DNA of 64,000 nt from Anodontia alba. Taxonomy: Eukaryota > Mollusca > Bivalvia > Lucinida > Lucinidae. Below, piece by piece: positions 48,022 to 60,609 of the stretch (its first letter is position 1; each line of letters opens with the position of its first letter). A program made the position numbers and the translations under genes. The notes below the pieces were generated by a model. It was not told the DNA's origin and searched no databases. It was given only the letters and a program-made list of their open reading frames with translations. The DNA is taken from contig OZ024823.1 in assembly GCA_964016985.1 (NCBI GenBank), positions 136,606,112 through 136,670,111 of the forward strand. The letters are read 5' to 3'.

Positions 48022-51000
48022 TTGAATTGGCAGCTTTGCCAATTGACAGTTTCCAATTCATTTCATATATCTCTTATTATAGCTCCATCAAATTGGTATC
48101 TGGCTGACAGTTTAGAGTTGCCATTTCAAACTTCTGGATAGTAATCGAATTGGTAACAAGCTGGCAGTTGACAGTTTACAACTCATTTCGTATTATCTCT
48201 TATAATGGCATTAACGAATTGGCAGCTGGCTGCCGGTTGACAGTTGCCAATTCAAAGTTCTGGATAGAAATCGAATTGGCAGCCAGCTGCCAGTTGACAG
48301 TTGCCAATTCATATCATATATCTCTTATGATAGCTTCATCGAATTGGTATCTTTCTGACAGTTTACAGTTGACTATTCAAAGTTCTTGATAGAAATCGAA
48401 TTGGCAGTCAGCTGCCAGTTGACAGTTGTCAATTCATTTCATATATCTCTTATGGTAGCTCTTTCGAATTGGCATCTGGCTGACAGTTGACAGTTGCCTA
48501 TTCAAAGTTCTGGATAGAAATCGAATTGGCAGCCAGCTGCCAGTTGACAGTTGCCAATTCATATCATATATCTCTTATGATAGCTTCATCGAATTGGTAT
48601 CTTTCTGACAGTTTACAGTTGACTATTCAAAGTTCTTGACAGAAATCGAATTGGCAGCCAACTGTCAGTTGACAGTTGCCAATTCATTTCATATATACCT
48701 TATGATAGCTTCATCGAAATGGCATCTGACTGATAGTTGGCAGTTGCCAATTCAAAGTTCTGGCCCGAAATCGAATTGGCAGCCAGCTGCCAGTTGACAG
48801 TTGCCAATTCATTTCATATATACCTTATGATAGCTTCATCGAAATGGCATCTGACTGATAGTTCGCAGTTGCCAATTCAAAGTTCTGGCCCGAAATCGAA
48901 TTGGCAGCCAGCTGCCAGTTGACAGTTGCCAATTCATTTCATATAAACCTTATGATAGCTTCATCGAAATTGCATCTGGCTGACAGTTGCCAATTCAAAG
49001 TTCTTGATAGAAATTGAATTGGCAGCCAGCTGCCAGTTGACAGTTGCCAATTCATTTCATATAGCCCTTATGATAGATTCATCGAATTGGCAGCAGGCTG
49101 ACAGTTGACAGTTGCCAATTCAACGTTCTTGAAAGAAATCGATTTGGCAGCCAGCTGCCAGTTGACAGTTGCCAATTCATTTCATATATTTCTTATTAAA
49201 GCTCTATCGAATTGGCAGCTGGCTGACAGTTGACAGTTGCCAATTCAAAGTTCTTGATAGAAATCGAATTGGCAGCCAGCTGCCAGTTGACAGTTGTCAA
49301 TTCATTTCATATATACCTTATGATAGCTTCATCGAAATGGCATCTGGCTGACAGTTGCCAATTCAAAGTTCTTGATAGAAATTGAATTGGCAGCCAGCTG
49401 CCAGTTGACAGTTGCCAAATCATTTCATATAGCCCTTATGATAGATTCATCGAATTGGCAGCTGGCTGACAGTTGACAGTTGCCAATTCAAAGTTCTTGA
49501 TAGAAATCGAATTGGCAGCCAGCTGCCAGTTGCCAGTTGCCAATTCATTTCATATACCTCTTATGGTAGCTCTTTCGAATTGGCAGCTGGCTGACAGTTG
49601 ACAGTTGCCAATTCAAAGTTCTTGATAGAAATCGAATTGGCAGCCAGCTGCCAGTTGCCAGTTGCCAATTCATTTCATATATCTCTTATGGTAGCTCTTT
49701 CGAATTGGCAGCTGGCTTACAGTTGACAGTTGCCAATTCAAAGTTCTTGATAGAAATCGAATTGGCAGCCAGCTGCCAGTTGACAGTTGCCAATTCATTT
49801 CATATACACCTTATGATAGCTTCATCGAAATGGCATCTGGCTGACAGTTGCCAATTCAAAGTTCTTGATAGAAATTGAATTGCCAGCCAGCTGCCAGTTG
49901 ACAGTTGCCAATTCATTTCTTATAGCCCTTATGATAGATTCATCGAATTGGCAGCCAGCTGCCAGTTGACAGTTGCCAATTCATTTCATATATTTCTTAT
50001 TAAAGCTCTATCGAATTGGCAGCTGGCTGACAGTTGAAAGTTGCCAATTCAAAGTTCTTGATAGAAATCGAATTGGCAGCCAGCTGCCAGTTGACAGTTG
50101 CCAATTCATTTCATATATACCTTATGATAGCTTCATCGAAATGGCATCTGGCTGACAGTTGCCAATTCAAAGTTCTTGATAGAAATCGAATTGGCAGCCA
50201 GCTGCCAGTTGACAGTTGCCAATTCATTTCATATATTTCCTATTAAAGCTCTATCGAATTGGCAGCTGGCTGACAGTTGACAGTTGCCAATTCAAAGTTC
50301 TTGATAGAAATCGAATTGGCAGCCAGCTGCCAGTTGACAGTTGTCAATTCATTTCATATATACCTTATGATAGCTTCATCGAAATGGCATCTGGCTGACA
50401 GTTGCCAATTCAAAGTTCTTGATAGAAATTGAATTGGCAGCCAGCTGCCAGTTGACAGTTGCCAAATCATTTCATATAGCCCTTATGATAGATTCATCGA
50501 ATTGGCAGCTGGCTGACAGTTGACAGTTGCCAATTCAAAGTTCTTGATAGAAATCGAATTGGCAGCCAGCTGCCAGTTGCCAGTTGCCAATTCATTTCAT
50601 ATACCTCTTATGGTAGCTCTTTCGAATTGGCAGCTGGCTGACAGTTGACAGTTGCCAATTCAAAGTTCTTGATAGAAATCGAATTGGCAGCCAGCTGCCA
50701 GTTGCCAGTTGCCAATTCATTTCATATATCTCTTATGGTAGCTCTTTCGAATTGGCAGCTGGCTTACAGTTGACAGTTGCCAATTCAAAGTTCTTGATAG
50801 AAATCGAATTGGCAGCCAGCTGCCAGTTGACAGTTGCCAATTCATTTCATATACACCTTATGATAGCTTAATCGAAATGGCATCTGGCTGACAGTTGCCA
50901 ATTCAAAGTTCTTGATAGAAATTGAATTGGCAGCCAGCTGCCAGTTGACAGTTGCCAATTCATTTCTTATAGCCCTTATGATAGATTCATCGAATTGGCA

Positions 51001-53252
51001 GCCAGCTGCCAGTTGACAGTTGCCAATTCATTTCATATATTTCTTATTAAAGCTCTATCGAATTGGCAGCTGGCTGACAGTTGAAAGTTGCCAATTCAAA
51101 GTTCTTGATAGAAATCGAATTGGCAGCCAGCTGCCAGTTGACAGTTGCCAATTCATTTCATATATACCTTATGATAGCTTCATCGAAATGGCATCTGGCT
51201 GACAGTTGCCAATTCAAAGTTCTTGATAGAAATCGAATTGGCAGCCAGCTGCCAGTTGACAGTTGCAAATTCATTTCATATAGCCCTTATGATAGATTCA
51301 TCGAATTGGCAGCTGGCTGACAGTTGACAGTTGCCAATTCAAAGTTCTTGATAGAAATCGAATTGGCAGCCAGCTGCCAGTTGCCAGTTGCCAATTCATT
51401 TCATATATCTCTTATGGTAGCTCTTTCGAATTGGCAGCTGGCTGACAGTTGACAGTTGCCAATTCAAAGTTCTTGATAGAAATCGAATTGGCAGCCAGCT
51501 GCCAGTTGACAGTTGCCAATTCATTTCATATACACCTTATGATAGCTTCATCGAAATGGCATCTGGCTGACAGTTGCCAATTCAAAGTTCTTGATAGAAA
51601 TTGAATTGCCAGCCAGCTGCCAGTTGACAGTTGCCAATTCATTTCTTATAGCCCTTATGATAGATTCATCGAATTGGCAGCAGGCTGACAGTTGACAGTT
51701 GCCAATTCGACGTTCTTGATAGAAATCGAATTGGCAGCCAGCTGCCAGTTGACAGTTGCCAATTCATTTCATATATTTCTTATTAAAGCTCTATCGAATT
51801 GGTAGCTGGCTGACAGTTGACAGTTGCCAATTCAAAGTTCTTGATAGAAATCGAATTGGCAGCCAGCTGCCAGTTGACAGTTGCAAATTCATTTCATATA
51901 GCCCTTATGATAGATTCATCGAATTGGCAGCTGGCTGACAGTTGACAGTTGACAATTCAAAGTTCTTGATAGAAATCGAATTGGCAGCCAGCTGCCAGTT
52001 GCCAGTTGCCAATTCATTTCATATACCTCTTATGGTAGCTCTTTCGAATTGGCAGCTGGCTGACAGTTGACAGTTGCCAATTCAAAGTTCTTGATAGAAA
52101 TCGAATTGGCAGCCAGCTGCCAGTTGACAGTTGCCAATTCATTTCATATATTTCTTATTAAAGCTCTATCGAATTGGCAGCTGGCTGACAGTTGAAAGTT
52201 GCCAATTCAAAGTTCTTGATAGAAATCGAATTGGCAGCCAGCTGCCAGTTGACAGTTGCCAATTCATATCATATATACCTTATGATAGCTTCATCGAAAT
52301 GGCATCTGGCTGACAGTTGCCAATTCAAAGTTCTTGATAGAAATCGAATTGGCAGCCAGCTGCCAGTTGACAGTTGCAAATTCATTTCATATAGCCCTTA
52401 TGATAGATTCATCGAATTGGCAGCTGGCTGACAGTTGACAGTTGCCAATTCAAAGTTCTTGATAGAAATCGAATTGGCAGCCAGCTGCCAGTTGCCAGTT
52501 GCCAATTCATTTCATATACCTCTTATGGTAGCTCTTTCGAATTGGCAGCTGGCTGACAGTTGACAGTTGCCAATTCAAAGTTCTTGATAGAAATCGAATT
52601 GGCAGCCAGCTGCCAGTTGCCAGTTGCCAATTCATTTCATATATCTCTTATGGTAGCTCTTTCGAATTGGCAGCTGGCTTACAGTTGACAGTTGCCAATT
52701 CAAAGTTCTTGATAGAAATCGAATTGGCAGCCAGCTGCCAGTTGACAGTTGCAAATTCATTTCATATAGCCCTTATGATAGATTCATCGAATTGGCAGCT
52801 GGCTGACAGTTGACAGTTGACAATTCAAAGTTCTTGATAGAAATCGAATTGGCAGCCAGCTGCCAGTTGCCAGTTGCCAATTCATTTCATATACCTCTTA
52901 TGGTAGCTCTTTCGAATTGGCAGCTGGCTGACAGTTGACAGTTGCCAATTCAACGTTCTTGATAGAAATCGAATTGGCAGCCAGCTGCCAGTTGCCAGTT
53001 GCCAATTCATTTCATATTACTCTTATGGTAGCTCTTTCGAATTGGCAGCTGGCTGACAGTTGACAGTTGCCAATTCAAAGTTCTTGATAAAAATCGAATT
53101 GGCAGCCAGCTGCCAGCTGACAGTTGCCAATTCAATAAAAGTTCAAAATCAAACCGAATTGGCATCTAGAGTGTGAAGTTGGCTGCCAGTTGCCAGTTCA
53201 ACATTGAATTGGCAACTGGCAAATGGCAACTGGCAGCTAACTTCACGCAAGT
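48022..53252. repeat. Right inverted arm: about 125-bp tandem array
   Basis: The inverted counterpart of 16753-23412, ending in the same cap (CAAAATCAAACCG, then the GAAGTTGGCTGCC hairpin) and tip GGCAGCTAACTTCACGC. Roughly 40 units. Inner units (48020-48900) are the most diverged, outer ones nearly identical. Blocks recur at about 1.05 and 1.11 kb spacing. Confidence 0.95.
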
Positions 53253-53263
53253 AATGGATGTAT
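53253..53263. other. 11-bp target-site duplication, right copy
   Basis: AATGGATGTAT, identical to 16742-16752. Confidence 0.85.
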
Positions 53264-54955
53264 TAATAAATAAAAATAGAAAATACAACATTTGTATTTT
53301 CTATTCTTATTTATTAATACATAAATCACTACAGTTAATGTATTTCAATAACGTAGGATAGAACAGAACAGAAACCTTCGCTCAAAATCTATACGTAATA
53401 TTATATTATAAGCTACAAAAACAGAAACAAAACCAAAAAGCTAATTAAGTCGAAATGTCACGTTACGAGAGATGTTTGAAATGAAAGCAGGCGTTAAATG
53501 TCTTTTAATTACATATTAACCGAATCGAATGAAATTTGGTATGTAATGAATTTGTATAATAAGGACGTAAAAAAGTTCGAAATGGAACGTTGATTCATAT
53601 GCGTCATTATGGCAAAGTTCAGTCAGTGCTTCACACAACTCTTATGCTACCTTTAAGAGAACTGCTACACTTGTAAGTCTGACAACTCTGTCAAATTGTT
53701 TTTGGGCCTTTCTGAAAAGAAGTATGCACTAGAAGAACATAACTTGCTCCAAATGATTTCTTTAAGAGTAGACCCCTCTTCTGAAGGGAATTCAGTCGAC
53801 CTTTCAGTGACTCGAACATCTTAAGGACCATGGAAACTTGTTCGAGATACGGTATTTCGAGCCACTGAGGGTCAGCCATGGTGCCAGGTTAGGAAGCAAA
53901 TGGTGATAATTTAGGGAAGTATTTTCGATCTTCTAAACAAGAATGTTATGTTGTGTGTACTCATTAGAATCGCCTCGATAGGGCGATTCTAATGAGCACA
54001 CACTACATACATTTCACGATGAAATAAGAACATTTCACTAAAATATCCATAAATATTTGCTTCCTTGGCTGTTAAGAGAATTGGCGTAGGAACTCAAAAA
54101 CTAGTTCGAATAAGCCAAGGTAATAATAGCCAAGGTAAACAAGCAATAGATGTTCGAGTCTTGTGTAAGGAAAAGCAAACAGGAAGTCACGAAAGTAACG
54201 AAGATTTCTCCCTTGTCAAAACTAGGGGATCCAGTCACCTTTATCGATGTGCCACCCAACTACTGATGCGATGCAAATAATCAAACAAGACAAAATATTT
54301 AGACGTAAACGTCTAAGTACCGGCGCAAATTTTGTTCATGTTTACTTAGAAATATGGGACAAGGGTATACTAAAGTTTAATAAATTTTCAATATATAGGT
54401 AAAAAATAACAATAATGTGATTCTTTAATGTATGCTTTTATTAAACTTTATGAATTTTCTTGATCAAGCAATAAGTTACCAGATCTTATCTAGAAGCTTA
54501 TTTTAGCATGCGTCTGATATGAATATGTTTGAACTTTTTAAGTATGGCCCACAGGTCATAGGCAAACTTTCCAAAGATGGACTCTAGGTCATATTCAAAT
54601 TTACCAAACTGCGCTCTGCCCTAATCGAACACGCCTCCATACATAAAAATCCAAAGCTATATTAAGAGACCGGCGCGACTCGCGCGCCGGCCAATAATCA
54701 AATATATAAATGAAGTTATCCAATAAATGTCAAAATCCTGAAGCAACGCCTTCCCGAGCACCGAAAGAAGAAGAGACGACAAGTCAGTTGGAATAACCGG
54801 CATACAAAAAAAAAACAAAAAAAAAAAAAACCCAAAACCCCCCAAAAACTTTGCAACAGAGGAAACGCCTTGGAACTCTATTGGAACTCTAACCTCATGA
54901 AACGTATCATTATTATAATTATAATTATCATCCTCATTATTATTATTATTATTAT
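53264..54955. other. Intergenic DNA right of the giant element
   Basis: 53955-53996 holds a hairpin like the family A core (CATTAGAATCGCCTCGATAG mirrored). 53691-53879 has a minus-strand frame beginning MADPQWLEIPYLEQ, which looks like part of a dispersed repeat, not a gene. 54785-54845 is A/C-rich low complexity. No convincing gene. Confidence 0.5.
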
Positions 54956-54959
54956 TATT

Positions 54960-55266
54960 TTCCCCAAGCTTTAGCGATGGGGATATTGTGAACGCATCCG
55001 TTCGTCCGTCCGTCACGCTATTAAACCACAGGGCGGAATTTAACCAAACTTGCTGCATGGCTTCCCCGCGTGGTAAGGGTGTGCGAGAGCAACATTTTTA
55101 CCGTCCGTCCACCCGTCCACCCCCTATATCCTGTAAACACTGGACGGAATTTAACCAAACTTGCTACACGATATATCCACGTGATAAGGGTGTGCGAGTG
55201 CACCATTATTTTTCTTCAGTCCGTCACGCTATCAGCAACATTAGCACCGAGCGTGGGGATTTTGCG

Positions 55267-55302
<36 letters not shown>

Positions 55303-55332
55303 GTTGTTGTCATCATTATCATTATTATCATG

Positions 55333-55379
<47 letters not shown>

Positions 55380-55433
55380 GTCATTGTCATTATTATCATT
55401 ATTATTGTCGTTATTAATATTGTTATTATAATT
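54960..55433. repeat. CGTCCGTCC-containing repeat followed by ATT microsatellite
   Basis: Two units of about 110 bp share GGCGGAATTTAACCAAACTT/GACGGAATTTAACCAAACTT and AAGGGTGTGCGAG. They are bounded by CGATGGGGATATTGTG and GCGTGGGGATTTTGCG. 55268-55433 is (ATT)n with ATC/GTT interruptions. Confidence 0.8.
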
Positions 55434-55903
55434 AAACCGATCACTAATAAACATCTGAAGACTCGCAACAACTTTTATGTCTGATTCGCAGGTTATACCC
55501 AGTAATGAGGCCAACTTCACTATCTATTCACAGTTTGATAAAATGGGCGACGGCTTGGAATATTTAGTCTGGCATAAATCCGAACACTGAACACATTGTC
55601 TCAAAAAGAAGTCATGAGGTGAAACAACTTAAGGTGAACGTATACATTATCTGGGGAGACTACAACAAATCTGTTCTGCTTCCTTTCTAAAAAGGGATCA
55701 ACTCAAAAAGGAACGGATTTATGCCCATAGGGAGCAGATTATTTTCTTTTCGAGTAGGCCTATTGTTAGAAAGGGCTAGGAGTGCAGGCAATGAAACGGA
55801 ACGTCACAAATGTTATCTCCCGTGGCAGAAATTCTACCAGGCATAGCTAGTCCCCTTAAACCCTTAATACTGTCAGATTACAAATGATGCGCAGCTTGGT
55901 AAA

Positions 55904-56103
55904 AAAGGCCCTTATGTCAAATACGAACAGTGATGATCCAGATGACAATGCGCATCTGTGCAGTCTGATCTGGACATTCTCTGTTCGTCTACATAAACTA
56001 CAATATATATTGATTCTGTAAGCGGGCAACGTAGGCCCTGATCAGCCTGCGCGAATCAGGGCCTGCATTGTCCGCAAAGTGCATAAGGGCCCTTTTCGTG
56101 CGT
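55904..56103. repeat. MITE family B, copy with AGGGCCC termini
   Basis: AAAAAGGCCCTTATGTC at the left and GCATAAGGGCCCTTTTCG at the right. Internal GCCCTGATCAGCCTGCGCG module. Confidence 0.7.
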
Positions 56104-56607
56104 TGAGCTTCAAATGATGTAATCATGATAAATCCAAGGTAAGGTGCGTGGGAATCGGCTTATTATCCCCTCAATTGTTCTGTTCTGTGTATTCATTCAT
56201 CTTAGCAGCCTCACCCAAGTCTTTCAGTTCCTCATTGTTTGCCTAACGGACCGAAGTGGTAACGTCTGTATTCACAATGACAAACTAATTTAATTCTAAA
56301 ATTGCCTCAAGCAATTCAACGCAAGAGGCGCGAGTTTGGTTGAGAGCTATTATTGACTTGTCGATATTTTTTTATCAGATACAAGAGACATTGCATTGCT
56401 TTGCCATTTGTAACATCCCTCCGCCCGTAAGCATTAGTTCGAACCCAAAGTTTAAGCTGTTCATCATGTTACAATGGTTTAATTATGGTCAGTTATATCA
56501 TCAAAAAAAAAAAAAAAAAAAAAGCTGTCGTTAAGAGGGGAATTAAAGCTCAGTATCAAAATTTTAAAGTGGTCAAAAAGCCATTATCTAAGGCAACACC
56601 GCATTCA

Positions 56608-56705
56608 ACAGACTGGCTCCAGTCTCCAGTGACAAAATAATCATTCTGTCCTGTTTGATACATCCACTAAAATAAAACCAAAATAACATCATGACTGGTC
56701 TCTAG
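56608..56705. repeat. Half copy of foldback family F
   Basis: Runs AGACTGGCTCCAGTCTCCAG to AACATCATGACTGG, matching the left half of 44-242 closely. The right half is absent. Confidence 0.8.
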
Positions 56706-56944
56706 ATTATTAATTTAACTATCAGAGATAAAAGTTTAGTTGCATTTGATTCTGTATAGGTACAGATAACGCATTTTTATGCAGTCATCATTTAATTCAA
56801 AAGACTAATGCCAGGCTACTTTCAACTGTGAGAGGACGTAATGTAAGCACATACGCAAAGATTGTCTTCACTAACCCTGATCGGAATAGACTTCGTAAAC
56901 AGATTAACGAAGCAATCGAGTGTACGAGCGGAGAACTGAACTGC

Positions 56945-57180
56945 AACATGAAAAAAATCGTACCTTTTGACATGCGCGCCCAACGACGACTCAAATCAAA
57001 CTGCGCATCCGCGCAGTTTGATCACAGTCTTCGTTGTACACTTGAAGGAGCTGCATCCTTGGCTATCCAAAATGCGCCCAGTGCAGATTTTGATCAGACT
57101 GCCCAAATGCGCAGGCTGATCTGAATCTGCGCAATGCGCACGTCTGATGGTACGTTTTCCGACGTTGTGGCTCAGTTGTA
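56945..57180. repeat. MITE family B copy
   Basis: Imperfect terminal repeats (ATCGTACCTTTTGACATGCG ... TCTGATGGTACGTTTTCCG). Perfect CTGCGCATCCGCGCAG hairpin near 57000 and GATTTTGATCAGACTGCCC module. A more decayed relative covers about 57360-57571. Confidence 0.8.
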
Positions 57181-58061
57181 TTACATGTGATCATTCCGAC
57201 CAGGAGTTACGTTCTCAGCAATACACATTTTGTATGCCCAATTACAAAGGCTGGATGCGCAGTGACTGAATGAATGCTTTGTGTGTTCGTAGGCTGCTAT
57301 CTTCGCAATTGAAAAAATAAGGAATATTTTGTGAAGCGGGTCAAATCTGACATTGAGTCTAATCGTGAGAAAACGACCCTTCAGAATTTTACCTTTAGCG
57401 AAGATTAGGTCAGTCTGTTCAGATTATCTACTGTCACTTGAAGAATCCTTGAATATTGTCTATCGAAAGAGCACAAAACGTGAAGACTGGTCAGACTACG
57501 CGGATGTGCTGTCAGATCTGAGTTTTCGTTGTGCGCAAATGTCTGGAAGGTATATTTTCTCATGTTGTGACAACTGATTCCAACATAGGTGTTTAAATGA
57601 ATATGCCATTCAATTCAGTTGTATCACCTTCGTGATAAATGGCGATGTTCTTCAAGCAGGCATCAAATACCCATTTGTTGTCCCGTAGGAATTAATAACA
57701 TGGCTAGAATAAATATTGACTTCTAAAATACAACCAGATTTGAATTTACACCGGATCTCGTGTGATTGCGCGAAACGAGAAAACCGATCTTGTTCATATA
57801 TGATCACCATACGCTCAGGCCGGATTGCGCGCATGCCCTTCACTGATTAGAGCATAGGCAATTAGTCAGACATTATGTGGACATACAGATATTCAAAAGC
57901 GCACCGTGTATATTTTAGGAGACCGCCACGTTTGGCCCTGGTATGCGCATTTCGTAACTGATCGAAGGCATTTTTACCAGAGGCCGCTGGAACTGGAAAG
58001 GGGCAATACAGCTGCCAACTGTTCGACAATAAAACATTGTTTATTGAATTATATATGAGTC

Positions 58062-58290
58062 CCTACGCCAGAAAACGTACCTTCTGACGAGCACCCAACG
58101 AACTCAAATAAGCCTGCGTGTCCGCGTAGTCTGATCAGAGTCTTCGTTGTCACATGAAGAAACCATGCATTCCCCGGGTATCCAAACTGCGTCCAGTGAA
58201 GATTCTGATCAGACTGCGTGAGAACGCGAGTTGATCTGAATCTTAGCTGGGTGCACATCGCCGAAGATACGTTTTCTGGCGTCACGGTAT
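58062..58290. repeat. MITE family B copy
   Basis: Ends GCCAGAAAACGTACCTTCTG and GAAGATACGTTTTCTGGCG form the inverted terminal pair; GTGAAGATTCTGATCAGACT inside. Confidence 0.8.
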
Positions 58291-58411
58291 ATATTGTAGA
58301 GGACCATCTTAGATTTTCCACTATAGCTTAAAGATTCTGACGCCATTTTGCAAAGGACGACAATTTATACAGACAAGAATTTGCCTCCCTTGTATTTGAA
58401 ACCTTTTAAAA

Positions 58412-58486
58412 TAGGAGCTACCTTTAAAGGAAAGAATTTGCTCCCAGAGGGAGCAAATTCTTTCCTTTAAAGTAGCTCTAATTGAG
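58412..58486. repeat. Perfect short hairpin (GAGCTACCTTTAAAGG)
   Basis: GGAAAGAATTTGCTCCC pairs with GGGAGCAAATTCTTTCC around AGA, continuing outward to GAGCTAC/GTAGCTC with one mismatch. A related fragment lies at 61950-62020. Confidence 0.8.
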
Positions 58487-58835
58487 AAGGAAGTCGAACA
58501 CTTTTATATCACTTCCTTTGGCGGGGCATTCATTCTCCAAACTGCTAGGCAGACGATTCACATGAAATGTCAAGACTTAGTTTCGTTGAAAATAAAAATA
58601 AAATATTTCAAAATGTCGTCAGCTGCAGTTGTGATGGCTTAAATAATTGTGAACTTGATTTGAAATGGTCAGCCTAAGGCTTCAAAGGTGGTCTATTCTT
58701 TTCACCTTTTAAACAGTAAATTTCATTCTTAATAGATTACGTTATGGGCAAATATTTTGCGCTTAAAAAATTAAGTCTTTCGCTTAAAAAAATGTTCGGT
58801 TTTCCGGGAAAATCATAAAATGTTAGTCAACATAA

Positions 58836-59129
58836 ATGATTTACACGGTCAAAGGGAGCAAACTCCATAAGTACAAAACGCGCGTTAAATGCCACGAGCG
58901 AAATCGGCATTGTGTTCTGGAAATAAAGAGTTCTACCCCCGATCGTGTCATGCATAAGACATGCATAAGAAATGGTGCTTACTGCCCCCAGAATACTTGT
59001 CGTTCCGTGTCATGCTACTCTGTGTCTGGGGAGTGCTATTTGCGCGATAAACAATGTTTATGTGAACATATAGATTTTAGAAAAATAAACTTGGGTTCCT
59101 CTTATATGCAGACGTCAGAGTTTACTTAA
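58836..59129 (+). CDS. Uncertain 97-codon Cys-rich open frame
   Basis: Encodes a frame with clustered cysteines (CIRNGAYCPQNTC, CYLRDKQCLCEH). No signal peptide, no recognised domain, no clear splice sites or promoter. It could be a stray exon or chance; listed because it is not part of an obvious repeat. Confidence 0.15.
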   Translation: MIYTVKGSKLHKYKTRVKCHERNRHCVLEIKSSTPDRVMHKTCIRNGAYCPQNTCRSVSCYSVSGECYLRDKQCLCEHIDFRKINLGSSYMQTSEFT

Positions 59130-59403
59130 GAAAGACTGTTTCATGACGCAGTGTTGTAGAAAGCTTCACAGAAAGCATAGAAGAAATGTCCGAATGACAG
59201 ATGTACCTTTTCAACCTGCAAACGCAAACGCCCTAAGACTGGACAATACAATGCAGACCCAGATCAGAGAGTACAAAACGCGGCGTTTGATCAGCTATAG
59301 TGTTTTCCATTACGTGAGCAATTAATCAGTGAATAACAGAAGCAGCTCTGTCGATCTATATGTTTGCTTTCATGCACACTAAACGAGGTATGGTCTACTT
59401 TAA

Positions 59404-59624
59404 CCCATTGTAGTCTGTAGACCCCTAAAGGGTAATTGGCAAACAGTGCAGACCCAGATCAGACGCCGCAAAATGCGGCGTCTGATCTGGGTCTCCACTG
59501 TTTGCAAATAGTCCAACCATTTCTCTCTAAGAATATCTAAATCTCATAGCCTGACGCACCTAAAATCGAAATTAGAATCTTCAAATATATTGTGTTCCAG
59601 GGAGTTCTTTCAGTCTACAATGGG
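59404..59624. repeat. TTAA-flanked MITE with CCCATTGTAG termini
   Basis: TTAA at 59400-59403 and 59625-59628 flank CCCATTGTAGTCTG and CAGTCTACAATGGG. Inside, GGCAAACAGTGCAGACC and a perfect hairpin CAGATCAGACGCCGCA/TGCGGCGTCTGATCTG. The TTAA and CCC start are piggyBac-like. Confidence 0.85.
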
Positions 59625-60176
59625 TTAAAAGGAACGTATTTGCTCATCGCAATTTATACTCGTCAGAGGGTGCCGCAGTATGGATAGATACATATTTTCG
59701 CTGGGCACGGCACGATTAATAGCTGATTGAATTGTCACTTTGACCAGCGTATACCGAAGTGATCCACAATTCAATGTAACATATTATTATTGGCCGCAAT
59801 CAGATTTAACACACTATATTGAAAATATCTCTTCACAATGCAACATCTAAGAGGAGATTTCCGGTCTTTTGTTCAATGGCTAGTGATTTACAGGTGAAAG
59901 GTTTCTGGACAAACCAACCGTATTCCCCAGCAAACAATGTTGACTCAAAGAAATCGTGTTGAAGCATTTTGATCAAATTCTGCACTTTTTGATATGTGCC
60001 TGTATTTTAAGATGCACCGTTACATTGCTAAATAAACGTGAAATTTTAGAAAAAGTACAGTAGAGAGGGAGCATGAAGCTGAGCGGTTAGGCCAAGTATC
60101 GATAAATTAAGTAGTCTCAGTTCCTCTTTTTCTACTTTAGGAATAATAATAATAATAATAATAATAGGAACAGTAA

Positions 60177-60302
60177 AGCCGCAACGTCAGAAAACGAACC
60201 TTCGGACATGTGGGCCCATCGAAGATTCAGTTCAGCCTGTGAATTCACGTAGTCTTCAGAATATTTACTGGGAACATTTTGGCTCTCCAAGGATGCAACT
60301 TG
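60177..60302. repeat. MITE family B, left part, interrupted by family A
   Basis: GCCGCAACGTCAGAAAACG through CTCCAAGGATGCAACTTG. A family A copy follows directly. What looks like the right half (TCAAATCAGACTGCGAGCAT) is at about 60650-60770. Confidence 0.65.
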
Positions 60303-60524
60303 CATCACGAAAACATGCCTATATAATTTTGACCCCGTTAAACCCCACTTTTATATAGTAAAATACAGGGGTATGCATTAGTTTTCTTATTTCTGCTAAA
60401 AAACATAGATTTATCTATGTTTTGAGCAGAAATATGAGAAATATCAGAATTTTTTTATCTGAAAATTTTCAATTTTTTATTGGTAAAATTTTCAGTATAT
60501 TTAAATAGGCATGTTTTCGTAATG
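60303..60524. repeat. MITE family A, copy 7
   Basis: Termini CATCACGAAAACATGCC and GGCATGTTTTCGTAATG. The core hairpin is reduced to AACATAGATTTATCTATGTT. Confidence 0.85.
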
Positions 60525-60574
60525 CTAACAATGCGTTAATTAACGACATCGTTTATCTCAAACAACTGAGCCCT

Positions 60575-60608
<34 letters not shown>
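60525..60608. repeat. Fragment of GGGCCCAGTTGTTC element plus poly-T
   Basis: TTAACGACATCGTTTATC and TCAAACAACTGAGCCC match the right end of 13589-13832. A run of about 32 T follows. Confidence 0.6.

Positions 60609-60609
<1 letters not shown>

Larger units (their letters stand above)
16753..53252 (-). mobile_element. Giant foldback MULE-type DNA transposon (36.5 kb)
   Basis: The left arm (16753-23412) and right arm (48022-53252) are inverted copies of the same tandem array and end in the same tip (GCGTGAAGTTAGCTGCC read inward from both ends). The outer flanks are a perfect 11-bp duplication. Between the arms lies 24.6 kb with one spliced minus-strand gene for a MULE-type DDE transposase, its core promoter and its polyadenylation signals. 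Long tandem-repeat arms plus a MULE transposase is the layout of Drosophila FB-NOF and of Rehavkus elements; membership of that clade is inference. The terminal two to four bases differ between the ends (GT versus ACTT), so the exact boundary is uncertain by a few bases. Nested insertions show it is not very young, but the coding frame is open throughout. Confidence 0.9.

Noticed and set aside
16753..53252. Two unrelated centromere-like satellites that happen to be inverted
   Set aside because: Shared caps and tips at the outer ends, the exact 11-bp flanking duplication and the transposase gene between them fit a single transposon far better.
55224..55520. Asn-rich and Ile/Leu-rich frames
   Set aside because: They are translations of an ATT microsatellite.
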